Shown: positions 1-10,500 of the stretch, in pieces | Position numbering within the stretch: the stretch's first letter is position 1 | Layout: the number at the start of each line of letters is the position of its first letter | Assembly (NCBI GenBank): GCA_030407315.1 | Contig: JALQPE010001693.1 | Span: 1-64,000 of the forward strand | Direction: 5' to 3' | From: Asparagopsis taxiformis | Taxonomy: Eukaryota; Rhodophyta; Florideophyceae; Bonnemaisoniales; Bonnemaisoniaceae | DNA length: 64,000 nucleotides | Notes under the pieces: generated by a model | Databases searched by the model: none | Seen by the model: the letters and a program-made list of their open reading frames with translations, nothing else | What the model was told of the DNA's origin: nothing | Program-made: the position numbers and the translations under genes

Positions 1-545
1 CTACACTGGTGATGTGCAAGAAGTAGACGTTGCAGTGACAGGAAATGGACTAATAGACTGCAAGCAGTGCTAGAAGTTTGATAACCTACAATTGACGGAG
101 AACGTTGAATATATGAGAGCAGATATTGTGCTGACGATATTAAACAACGCCCAGGTGTGCGATGATGTGTAACGATATCAGCAGCGTGCAGGGTGCAGTG
201 AGATGCGCGATGATTTGCACACAATGCTTGAAAGTGCACACAATGTTGCCACCGTCCGGGTGCAGCAGGGTGAGGCGAGGTGGGGTGATGTGCACACCGT
301 GTTGCCAACGTCCAGGTGCAGTAAGGAGTGACTTCCAGTTGCGGCGAGGTGGGGTGTGTGGTGATGTGCACACGGTTTTACAAACGTCCAGGTGCAGTGA
401 GATGCGCGATGATTTGCACACAATGCTTGGAAATGTGTTCACACAATGTTGCCAGCGTCCGGTTGCAGCAGGGTGAGGCGAGGTGGGGCTGCGTGCTTTT
501 CATGCCAATGTTGCCAACGGTAATTCGGCAGGAACACTACTGTGT
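1..545. repeat. Degenerate tandem repeat tract at left edge
   Basis: Short blocks recur in the same orientation: a block around 'GTGCAGTGAGATGCGCGATG' occurs near 195 and 395, and 'GGTGAGGCGAGGTGGGG' occurs near 267, 337 (partial) and 472. Each is followed by GTGCACAC-type sequence. The unit is roughly 60-70 bp nested in a ~200-bp higher-order period. The ORFs that cross it on both strands are by-products of the repeat. No gene is seen. Confidence 0.6.
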
Positions 546-547
546 CT

Positions 548-1760
548 GAAATCGGGCCTGGGGCAGTACTGTACGGCAGTAAAATTTACTGCCTGAGGCA
601 GTAAAATTTAGTACTGTAAAAATATAAATTAATGCCCTACTTGCCGGCAGTACAGTGCACTGCCCGGAGGCAGTGGCCATGTGCTGCCGACGGCAGTAGA
701 AAGTACTGCCTGGATGTATGACGTGAGGCAGTGGTGGGAGGCAGTGATAGTTGCTGGATTTAGATTGTCTTTCTGGCAGTGATTTGTGCTACATTGGCCT
801 GTAAAATAAAGTAGTATATTGTGCTGACTTGGGCAGCACGGGGAGGGAGTAAAATATGCTGTCCAGGAATATGGCCCACGGCAGTACTATTTGGTGGCGT
901 GGGATGCACCGTGTGGCAGTAGAAGCTAGTGTTTCCGGCAGCGTGCTGTGCTGGCTGCGGGCCCGAATGACGGCAGCACATTTTGCTATATTTAGGTAGT
1001 GCCCCGATGTACTGTATGATACTGCCTGCAGGTCATGGCAGAGGCAGAGAAATGTACTGTATTCTATTATTGGACAAAGCAGTAATTTCTGCTGCTGTGT
1101 GGTGCTGCTTTTTTTGTACTTACAGGTAGTGACAAGTCTATGTTCTGGCAGTAGAGTAATGCAGTGGAATATGATGACAGCAGACATGCTTCGAGGCTGT
1201 GTATTCTACTGCCTGTGGAAGCGAGTGGGGACAGTAAATTATGATGTCTGACGAAATGTGTGAAAGCAATGAAATGAGGTGCTGATAGTCTCTGGGAAAA
1301 GCTGCCTGATAGTACTGCTTTATGATACGAAAAGTGCTACCGTACCGTGCTACTTGCCGTGGTGGAAAGTGCTGCCGTGCTCTACTACTTGCGTATGTGT
1401 AAATCACTGCCACGCTGTACTGCTCCAGGATATGTGAATTGCTGCCCCACAGCACTACAAAAAGTAGTAGATTTTGATGTATTATAGAGCTGTCCAGATC
1501 AGCGTAAAGTACTGTCTGATAGTGTTGTACTCGACAGGGGCATAGGACAGTACCAGTTACTGCCTGTGGCAGTGCAGTGTACTACCTGGAAGTGCTACCT
1601 GTGGCAGTACATTTCACTACCTGGAACTAGTGCTTGAGACAGTACAATTTACTGCCGGGAAGTCTATACTGAACCAGTAAATTGTAGTGCCTGGCGGTAC
1701 TGACTCGGACAGAACGGGAAAGTAGTAGAATATGATGCCTAGGGTAATACTTTCTAGTGC
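548..1760. repeat. Degenerate CAGTA/TACTG palindrome array (array type 1, left copy)
   Basis: About 1.2 kb is densely packed with 'GGCAGTA', 'CAGTAAAATTTACTGCC' and 'TACTGCC' words in both orientations, so the tract is made of short, partly decayed palindromes separated by 15-40 bp. The same vocabulary recurs at about 24.0-24.4 kb and 50.4-50.8 kb. The tract holds no convincing gene. It lies 1.4 kb upstream of the transposase gene. Confidence 0.65.
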
Positions 1761-3142
1761 CTACAATTGATGTTCAGGACGATAGAATGAGGTGGAAATG
1801 CCATTCCAGCCGCATGTTCAGGCATCTGGCTACGAAATGTCGGGCAGAATGGAGTATCTCTCTCGGTGGTCTTCATAGAAGTGTATAGGGATAACCAAGT
1901 GTGATCTAAAAGGATGTCAGAATTTTTATGTAGCAAGGACAACGATGCCTGAAGGATTGTTTCAGTTCTATCATTAGACTAGACTACTCATAAAATCGAA
2001 CTATCGTATCTAAAATCTTACTATCTCTACAACCAGGACTATTGTGCAAGCAAATCGAGTTCCTTGCTGTTTCAAAACTACATGTGATGTTCAGACAGGA
2101 GGGAAATAAACACCATTACAGATGATTTGCAACAGGTTAGCAATCGGATATAGAAAAGTATTGTAAAGGATGAGAAGAACATGAGTATGAATGGAATGAA
2201 CAAACTTACCATCATTGAACTATTTTTGCGTGCAAAGGTATTGGTTGTAGGTTGGAATGACGAAAGCTTGCAAGCTTTCGTCATTCCAACCTATAACCAA
2301 TACCTATGCCAGAATCATTTGCAATCAATAGACTAGAATAGGATCAGCGAAGAACGATATTTATGGTTAGTGCACTATCTTTCATGGAAAGCATGTGGAA
2401 AGAAATGAGAGAGGGGAAAGATACCTACTCGACAACGTACCAGCCTTACCTGTCATCTTCATGATAACCGGATGATGAAATGGTCCTATACGTCGCGCAT
2501 CAACAGCCTTAAATAGACAGCTCATCCACTCATAATGACCTCGTCGTAACTGGAAGGCAGATGATTTGGCAGACGATGATGTGGCAGATGATTTGGCAGC
2601 GGATGATCTGTCAAATTTTCTGGACGTGATAAATTAGCAGAAATAGAAATCATGCCCCTACGCAATGTCAAACCAACCTAAAAGTCTTGGTATTGATGTT
2701 TAGCTGCATACTGAAGGAGAAACATCGAATAAATGCTGTAAATTAGAGTAGTAGACAATCCGAAAGAGAATTGCAACCGTGTTCTCATCTATATATAGTT
2801 TATTACCATAACAAGATTACTATTGAGGCCTATTATACCATGTACTGAAGCTAAATTGTAAATGATTCGTGTATTTCATTCAGAAAAGGAAGCAGGAATC
2901 GTTGGAGGCATTAAAGATCGCTGAAGAACCCAACATGGGAAATCAAGTCACCTGTTCCTTGAGTTAGGTAGGACACTAGTCAGTGTGAAGTTTTCGATAA
3001 GATGTAACGGTAAGAAAATATAGGTACCATAAACTATTACAGTGGCCTGGTTAAAAAGAGACGGATACCATCTTATTAGTTGCCTACTAGTTGACATTAA
3101 TCCACAATTTGTGCAAGGTTCTCTCGAATCCAAAGAGAAGAG
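1761..3142. other. Gene-free AT-rich leader of the transposase gene
   Basis: No ORF with recognisable content is present. It holds a large hairpin (2237-2304, listed separately) and a short imperfect tandem repeat at about 2559-2620, built on 'GGCAGATGATTT'-type units. The rest is AT-rich sequence that presumably contains the promoter and 5' leader of the transposase gene beginning at 3143. Confidence 0.5.
2237..2304. repeat. 68-bp near-perfect zero-loop palindrome
   Basis: The arms are 34 bp with one mismatch and no loop, centred between 2270 and 2271 (AAGCTTG/CAAGCTT at the centre, GGTATTGG...CCAATACC at the ends). It lies about 840 bp upstream of the transposase start. A comparable solitary palindrome lies upstream of the second, broken transposase (28915-28978). 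It could be a terminal or recombination site, a small-RNA hairpin or a protein-binding dyad. Confidence 0.85.
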
Positions 3143-6100
3143 ATGAAACGAACAGCTGTTCGGAAGAAAGGTACACCTCGAAGAACCCGGAGAAGGTTTG
3201 AATCATTGCCAATCCCATACGAAAGTGGGACAAGGCACGAAAATGGGGAAACCCCGCTAGTTTCGAACGAAACATTCGAGGTTCACGCCGATATACCGGA
3301 CGAAAACGTCGGAAAAGCATCTGCTGAAGACGAGAATATTTCTAGTGGCAATGGAGAAGAGCACATTGGATTTTTTGAGGCTGGAAAAGTTACCAGAGAA
3401 GAAGAAACGATAGGCTCTGAGGAAAGCTCGGCCGAGAGCTGTGATGACCACGACGGAGAAGAGGCAGCGGAAGATGACCGCGGACTTGTGGATAAACTGC
3501 TGACCTGGCCAGTATTCTCTGCAATAATATTGCTTAGTGGAACGCTACGGATGAAACGCAAGGACTATGAAGGTATGCGTGAGATGTCTAATTTCAAGCG
3601 GGACATTTCGGATCAAGCACCCAGCGACTCGTACATGAGGAAAGTCATTTTACCGTTCATTCTGAAAACATGTTTCCCACAAAGCATGGATACAACGTGT
3701 GAAATAGATGTAACAAAAAGCGGCTCTAGGCTTGGAAAGATGTCTCCAGGACTGTCTAGTAGCCGTAGAGCTCATTGTACTACATCGGTACGAGTCGTGC
3801 TACCGAGCACATGGGCGGAAAGGGATATACAGACCGGACCCATTCTGGACTGCATAAAGTCTAGTAAAAGGGATAATAGTGATGAAAGAGAAGATGAAGC
3901 ATATCAAATTGCTTCAGAAAGTATTGAAAACTCTTTCATTGTCAAATGCCGTTCAGCTGTTCTGAATGACCCATTCCATCGCATTTCGGTAAGTGCATCA
4001 GATCATGACGGTCACAAGATGCACAGAAAGGTATACGCCCGACATGGAGACGAGTTGAGGATCATATGTATGCCGACGACAAATCAAGAGGCCCTGGTGG
4101 CTAAGCTGGGAGGAGCCAGAACGAAACAGGGAAAGAACATCGAAACTGGAAAGAATTCTAGGAGCAGAAGAAGTTTTACAGCAAGGAGTGACTGGAGAAT
4201 TGAAGCTATCATCATTGCAAGTTATCTTGCAACCGGAGAAGAACAACAAGAATCAAATATGGAAGATGTGATAGGCCCGCAAATCGATGCAATGGAAGAA
4301 ACTGAGAAAAGAAATGCGAGGCGTGTCGTCTCCACCACAACGCTCGACGGAGAACATTGCAACAATGATATTCGGGCAGGTGACGCTATCACTCTGTTTC
4401 GGCCAAAAAGTAAGTCTGATGGGAGCACATTTGAAGAGTTACTACTCGTGAACAGACATCTGAAAAAGGGACGCTCTGAACATGCGACTTTTCTCATTTG
4501 CTCCACAAGGGGAGCAACTGGGCAGCTACATCGCGAACAAATTCGGGTGAAAGACGTCCAGCTCATAGGAGCTCCAGACAAGAGGTCTAGATGGCACCCC
4601 GGCTCTAAACGTATGGATGCCTGCAGTGAGGGGAATCTTTCAGATGGCAGGAAATATATCGTATACCGATTTCTGCTATATGCTGATGACTTCCAGCCGT
4701 TCACAAGCCGGAAAGGAAGTTTTGGTGGCTGCTATATGCTTCCATTAGGCATACAGCCAAGCAAGAGAGCAAGCTTCCACGCAGTCCGCGTTCTTGGATT
4801 CGTTCCCCCGGGAGTTTCAACAAATGTTGTAATTGAGAGAGTTGTACCCGACATTGTGAAGGGAAGTACAGACGGTTTTCCAGCGAAAGATGCAAATGGA
4901 GAAGACGTGGTCATATTCCTGGATCCTGTTGGATTTATCGGAGATTACCCAGCTGTTTCGCATACTCTGGATGTCCGTGGACACACCAGTAATACACCAT
5001 GCCATAGCTGCATTTTCGAAAAGCAAGATATGAGCAGCAGTGGAGGTTCACGAAATGCATACACAGCATTGCTAAACAGTCAGATGAGTACGCATGCCCG
5101 AGGAATGCACCGAAACAAGCTTGTGAGGGAAGTCGCATCGCAAGATCAGCTCAAAGTTCTTGGACTAAGCCTAGATCCGATTGAGAATAAGGCACTCCAT
5201 AATTTGAGTGAATCCCTTAATCGTGTGCGGAGAGGAGTTCCTACAAACGAAGAAGGAGTTCCAGTTGTTCCTTGTCAATTCGATCCATATCGCTCTGCTG
5301 TAGTTGCCCCAGACCATCTGCTCTCCGGACTGGCTCAAGATGTGATGAATGCGACAATCACCGCAGCAACACCTGTACTTCGAAATGTTGCGGAAACAGT
5401 TCTACTGAATACCCTCCGAATGTTCTGTTTGAGTAGTCAGAGTCAGGTATTCGGGCAGAACTACCTATTATCGATGAACATGAGCGATATATTCGCTGTT
5501 CTCGTTGTAGCTCCCCAAGCATTTTATTCGGCATTTCGTATCGTCATCGGGAACTCTTGGGACGGGTATGAAAAACTTGAACGTATTCTTCGTTTGCTGA
5601 AAAAGTTTCAAATGGTTGTTGCCAGCATTCGATTCATCCCAACATGGTGGATAGATGGACTTGAGTCAACCAGGAGGTTCGAGGCCGAGAATGGCGGACG
5701 TCATGACCACATTCTAGCTCTTGTTTCAGACTATATGAAAGAACTGCATGAGGTATGCAAGAAGGATCCTATTGCAATGAAACATCTGGACAAACCGAAC
5801 TTGCATCGGTTGATAGAATTTTGCGTACATACATTACCAGCTTTTGGAGCTGCGAAACATGTGGAAGAGCTTTTATTCGAGAGAATGCACCAGCCTCTTA
5901 AAAGAGGGGTTCGAAACTCGAACCATAAGAATGAACATCTGTCATCAATGGAGCTCATCATGGCCGATGACTGGCTCGCACGAATAGCCATCACGCTGGG
6001 TGCGGTAGGTCACAATACAAAACAATGGACGTCTGCCGATTGCAGACGCGTGTATTTTGCACTAGGAAAAGGAATTTCGGAGAGTCCACATGCGACAGAA

Positions 6101-6844
6101 GAGGCAGCAAAAAGATGCTTCTTAAGTCCTGTATTCCATCTCATATCAGAGAGGAGCAGTACTATGGTGAGCACCCACTGTCCAATCACGCGGTGGCGAG
6201 GGGAATCTGTTGAAGACGCGAAAAATGTTCCGGCAGAAGAAACCGTCATGATGGCAAGGATACGTAAAGCTTCTGAAACTTTTCTCAGAACCAGACAGGT
6301 AAACGGGTCTCAACATGGTGAACGACTATGGTGGCTCACTGCTGCACAAAGAGTGCGCACTAGTCATGAGGGATCTGAGAGCGAATCGAGGTTAGGGCGT
6401 GCTGAACCTGGAAGCATCATTCAAGCAGTGTGCAAAGATGGATGGTATGATGCTGGTATAGTAGTACCCGCCCATAGCAGGACGAGCATGGAGGAATTCA
6501 CATGTTCCAGACGTGTCCTTTTCGTCACATTGTCCTTTTTTATTGTGGTAGGGCAAGGAGAGGAGAAGAAGGCAAAGAAATGGAAGCAGAAAACTCCATA
6601 TGCTGTCTGCATTCCCTTGACATGCACTGGAGACGGTATGTACCGGAAAGGTGGGAATGATACTATAGTTCACGTTGAAATGAACGACGGGGTCCGAGAA
6701 GTTTTGCACGTACATAACTGCGAGTCAGGAGTTTGTTCATACGATAGACAAAGTGGCATTGTAGAGCACAATAGTGATATTCTTTCTGGTGGTGAAGTGA
6801 GCGTCTTAACTAGAGAAGATGGATACCCACCACGTTCAGCATAG
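3143..6844 (+). CDS. TNP2/Plavaka-like transposase (CACTA/EnSpm superfamily), apparently intact
   Basis: The 1233-aa uninterrupted ORF probably catalyses cut-and-paste DNA transposition in the nucleus. The N-terminal ~130 residues are basic (KRTAVRKKG, TRRRFE) then acidic and look disordered. The core resembles TNP2/Plavaka transposases: 'YADDFQPF' with D515/D516, then 'GGCYMLPLG', then 'GFIGDYPA' with D601, then the C620-H-x-C623 knuckle of 'TPCHSC', and a C-terminal 'NLHRLIE...HTLPAFG...LLFERMHQPLKRG' block near residues 885-925. A ~150-residue tail follows that is shared with the broken paralogue at 24550-28611, and both end in REDGYPPR-(S/T)-A. The start is the first ATG of the frame. No introns are needed. 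The superfamily assignment is by motif pattern; KDZ-type transposases are an alternative. Confidence 0.72.
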   Translation: MKRTAVRKKGTPRRTRRRFESLPIPYESGTRHENGETPLVSNETFEVHADIPDENVGKASAEDENISSGNGEEHIGFFEAGKVTREEETIGSEESSAESCDDHDGEEAAEDDRGLVDKLLTWPVFSAIILLSGTLRMKRKDYEGMREMSNFKRDISDQAPSDSYMRKVILPFILKTCFPQSMDTTCEIDVTKSGSRLGKMSPGLSSSRRAHCTTSVRVVLPSTWAERDIQTGPILDCIKSSKRDNSDEREDEAYQIASESIENSFIVKCRSAVLNDPFHRISVSASDHDGHKMHRKVYARHGDELRIICMPTTNQEALVAKLGGARTKQGKNIETGKNSRSRRSFTARSDWRIEAIIIASYLATGEEQQESNMEDVIGPQIDAMEETEKRNARRVVSTTTLDGEHCNNDIRAGDAITLFRPKSKSDGSTFEELLLVNRHLKKGRSEHATFLICSTRGATGQLHREQIRVKDVQLIGAPDKRSRWHPGSKRMDACSEGNLSDGRKYIVYRFLLYADDFQPFTSRKGSFGGCYMLPLGIQPSKRASFHAVRVLGFVPPGVSTNVVIERVVPDIVKGSTDGFPAKDANGEDVVIFLDPVGFIGDYPAVSHTLDVRGHTSNTPCHSCIFEKQDMSSSGGSRNAYTALLNSQMSTHARGMHRNKLVREVASQDQLKVLGLSLDPIENKALHNLSESLNRVRRGVPTNEEGVPVVPCQFDPYRSAVVAPDHLLSGLAQDVMNATITAATPVLRNVAETVLLNTLRMFCLSSQSQVFGQNYLLSMNMSDIFAVLVVAPQAFYSAFRIVIGNSWDGYEKLERILRLLKKFQMVVASIRFIPTWWIDGLESTRRFEAENGGRHDHILALVSDYMKELHEVCKKDPIAMKHLDKPNLHRLIEFCVHTLPAFGAAKHVEELLFERMHQPLKRGVRNSNHKNEHLSSMELIMADDWLARIAITLGAVGHNTKQWTSADCRRVYFALGKGISESPHATEEAAKRCFLSPVFHLISERSSTMVSTHCPITRWRGESVEDAKNVPAEETVMMARIRKASETFLRTRQVNGSQHGERLWWLTAAQRVRTSHEGSESESRLGRAEPGSIIQAVCKDGWYDAGIVVPAHSRTSMEEFTCSRRVLFVTLSFFIVVGQGEEKKAKKWKQKTPYAVCIPLTCTGDGMYRKGGNDTIVHVEMNDGVREVLHVHNCESGVCSYDRQSGIVEHNSDILSGGEVSVLTREDGYPPRSA

Positions 6845-6987
6845 AGTGTTCCAGCACAGTGTTTAATACATCAGTAAACTTTCGTAATTCATTTAGCAGC
6901 AGTCCTGATCAAGTCTTCCAACAAATGCTATACAAAATTTGTACATGTCGTTTGAAGAATAGAGTGGGATTTTGTTCCATGCGCACA

Positions 6988-6993
6988 AATAAA
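6988..6993 (+). terminator. Candidate polyadenylation signal AATAAA
   Basis: An AATAAA hexamer lies about 145 bp after the transposase stop codon, in an AT-rich trailer. It is consistent with eukaryotic 3' end formation. Confidence 0.35.
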
Positions 6994-7095
6994 GTGTGTT
7001 TTGCGAAGAGCGTACGCACTTACGTACGTATGACGCCATTGGTACTAGAGATGGAGCCGCGAGTTGCAGGACTCCTAGTTCCACAAAGTTGAGTT

Positions 7096-7300
7096 CGCAT
7101 AATCCAATGGAGAGCTGGCACCTGGCCAATGAAGTGGAAAATAATACCCGGTATAGTTTTCTGGCTCCAGTGACAAGTGGAGTATTGTGACTGATGGCTG
7201 TCTGCTGGCCAATGGGGAGCCGGCACCTGGCCAATGAAGTGGAAAATAATACCCGGTATAGTTTTTTGGCTCCAGTGACAAGTGGAGTACTATGATTCAT
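7096..7300. repeat. Two diverged units of the TACCCGGTA palindrome family (array type 2)
   Basis: Two ~105-bp units begin near 7100 and 7207. Each carries GGCACCTGGCCAATGAAGTG, then AATAATACCCGGTATA, then GGCTCCAGTGACAAGTGGAG. The inner palindrome is imperfect here: its right half is TATAGTTTT rather than TATTATTTT. The units lie about 250 bp upstream of the ParB/dioxygenase gene at 7552 and are related to the arrays at 11.4, 15.5 and 21.8 kb. The rest of 6845-7551 shows nothing further. Confidence 0.8.
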
Positions 7301-7551
7301 GGCAATGGGATGGTTTTGGGAACGAAGGAATTGTGTGTGGGAAGTCCTTCGTCGAGGAATGACAGATGGCCGAATACAATTGGAGCGCGTGGAAGGTGAA
7401 TCAATAACTGATATTTCACGTTTAGACGTGTAGGGAGATCGTTTCCCGCCAAATACCACCTTGAAAGAGGAATATCTCTTGATCGTGTAGTCGGAGAGAA
7501 AAGGTATCTTTGTTATCCTGAACGGCTTCTCTACGCGTCCAAATCTTTGCA

Positions 7552-10500
7552 ATGGCCGGAAGCGACACTGAGCGCGCTGCGGAACCAAAGGATACCGTCG
7601 AAAGCGTTGCAGAGAGACTTGCAACGACGGTAGGCGGTGATAAAACACCCTCCGGAGGTTCTGCTGATGGAGGGGCTCCGTCTGCAGCGGGAAGGGAGAC
7701 GGCAGATAGCCAGACACCCATTCAGGGAGCAGACGCTGCCATGATAGAGGCAGCAAAAACCCTTGGTGATATATCACCATCTGGGAAAAACACTCTACGC
7801 TTTCCATCTACTCCTGGGACGGTGAAATCGAAAAACAGGGAGAGGTCTAACGTCCGTGAAGGCGAGGGGAGTCCTGCTGGCATGGAAGCATCAGAAGAGT
7901 CTGTGATGGGGATTGACATCAACATTGTCGAATGCAGGACTGAACCTAAAATGATCAATCCGCTAGATGTTGCCAAACCGGAATCAACTTCTCGTCTTGT
8001 GCAGGAGGCCAGAGTGCGCGATCTGGTCAGCAAAATATCTACCGAGGGGTTTCTGGAAACTGGCACCCGAATGACCATCTGTGAAACAATGGGGTCAGAC
8101 GGACGGAAGAAACTGCAGTGCATTGATGGAGGTCATCGTATCAGCGCTTTGCAGTCGATTGTGGAAAACAAACCGACAGTTGCTGATCGATGGAGACTGA
8201 GGAGCATTAGCGTTGACTTCATCCGACCACCTGGAACCCGTGAAATGTTTCATCCTCTTGAAGTGATGCGAATATCGCAGAAGCTGAACGAAAAGACTCA
8301 TGACGTGATAGAAGTTTCTATTGCTGACCACGTCTGTACGGTCATGAAGTTCATGATGATGAAGGGCTTGATGAAGGCGAAGGTAAATGTGTGCACAAAA
8401 GTTGTAGTCGAGAACAAGGTCATTCCAGGTTGTCAGGAAGGAATCATGATGAAGTACGTTTCGATTGCGCAGGGCTTCGGAGACGTAAATAACCCGGCGT
8501 TCGAACATTGGTCAGCTATCCCAAGTCGATTTGCAACTGAAACTAGTCCGCCAGACTCGAAGAATATGCAGGGATGCACTGTGGACGTCCTATTCGCTTC
8601 TGCGTTTCGAAAAGCTTCGGTGGACACCAAACTTGTCATTCTAGAGCTCACTGCAATGTGGACGATGTGGAAACGTAGGAAAGGAGATGGTGGTATAAGT
8701 CTAAAGACATGCGCGCAAAAGTGGTGCTACAGCATGTGTGAAATATATGACATACTTGAGAAAGCTGTACGGAAAGAAAACTCCTGGCATTCCTCACCTC
8801 ATCCATGTTTCAGGAAGTTACATGAAGTACCGGAGCCAGGTGGACGAACACGAAAAACCATACGATATCGCATTTTGACTGTCCTCAAAGATTTCTATCC
8901 TTCCGACGCACCAACTGGGAGAGGTATACGTGCAGCATTGACGCGGTCTATGATGAAAGAAATCCGTTATGTGGTTTTCAACGGCCCAATTCTATCGGAT
9001 GACTCTCTCGACCATTCCGTCGCGCCTGAAATAGGTGTGCAGGAAAGGCGGACTAGGCGAAAATCCTTGGAAGGGAATACTGCACCTCAACCACGACAAC
9101 AATCCGCATCGTATGGTGATACTTCAAATGCTGCCATTGATCGCTCGGACGTGGTACAGAGTCCAAATGTACTTACCCAACAGCAGACACAGGGCAGTCT
9201 GGAAATATCGGATCGTGTTAACGCTGAGGTCGGTGCTGCAACACAGGTTGGTGAAGAGGCGACAGGGAAAGCGGCAGATTCCGAAAGCGCAAAGCAGGTT
9301 ACAACGGACCGCGCAGTGCCTACTGCGCCTACCGAGAACAATTCTTCGAAACCTGGAGATTGTGAAGTTGGGGATGTGTTGCAGAAGAACGTAGGAACTC
9401 AAGAGCTTGAACCAACTGGTGCAAATCGAGGAAGAAATGACCACGGTGATGAAAATGACCTGCAACAATCACCTAGCCCAGTGGCAGCCGGAAGTGCCAC
9501 GCTCAGACCAGAGCAGGGTGGAAAGTCGCCGGCGAATATGTCAGTTGGTCATCCAAGAACTGGTCGAGATGGTGAAGGAGGTCCTGAATCTAGGAAGAGC
9601 GATGGGTCTGGAACGAAAGATGTCCGCGAAGAATGTCCCGAACATTCTTCTGGAAGGACAACGGAGGACCCGATGAAAGGTGTACGAAATCAGGGTGATG
9701 GCACTGGAGACGCTATGTTATCTACAGCGGATGTCGGCCTACCTGTTTTACCTGAGCTGGAGGACACGGAAACACCTGTTACCAGTTCTACGCCTAGGAA
9801 GTTGATGAAAGCCAAGCACAGCAGTGGTTTCGTGCCCTTAAAGGCAAAGCCGAGGAATACGGAGACGCCGCCAATGATTCTACGATCCAAACGGAAATTG
9901 GTGGATGTCACCCCTCAAGAGGTTATTGACCTGGTGGGAGAGGATACCAGCAGGCCGCGGCAGAAGAAGAAGCAAAAGATGCGTGAAGACGCAAATTTGC
10001 AATCCGGCAAAGACGCTGCAGTCCACGCGGTTCAAGGAGGTCAGTATTCGGACAGGCAACAAAATGATGTCCCTGACAAAGATGTGGAGGAAGGTATAGA
10101 AGCGAAACTGCCTGTTATCATTCATCCCGACAGTCGAATGAAATACTATGTGAATGGGAAACTGGTCGATACGCTTCGAGCCGAGGTCGCTGAAGCAGCA
10201 GCGAGTGCCTATTCGGCACAAAATGTTTCCGCTGAGTTTCTCTCGAGGGCTTATTTCCGAGAGAAACGAAATGAAATAGACTTGGTTGGGTTTACAATTC
10301 TGGACGGAATATTCAAGTCTTCTACTACTGCAGATGCGATCCACGAACTGCTCCTTCATTTTTCTGCGTTGTTTGAGGAACGTCTCGAGGATGCCAAGAA
10401 GAACTCTGAATCCGGTGACACCCGCAGAGATCCGGACTGGACACCGTGGTGCATGGCTATGATGGATGGGAAAAACTCTGATGAAGAAGGTGAGAAGGGC

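Noticed and set aside
6893..7807. 304-codon minus-strand ORF
   Set aside because: It crosses the palindrome units and the 5' end of the ParB/dioxygenase gene, and its sequence is mostly translated repeat and antisense of a well-supported gene.
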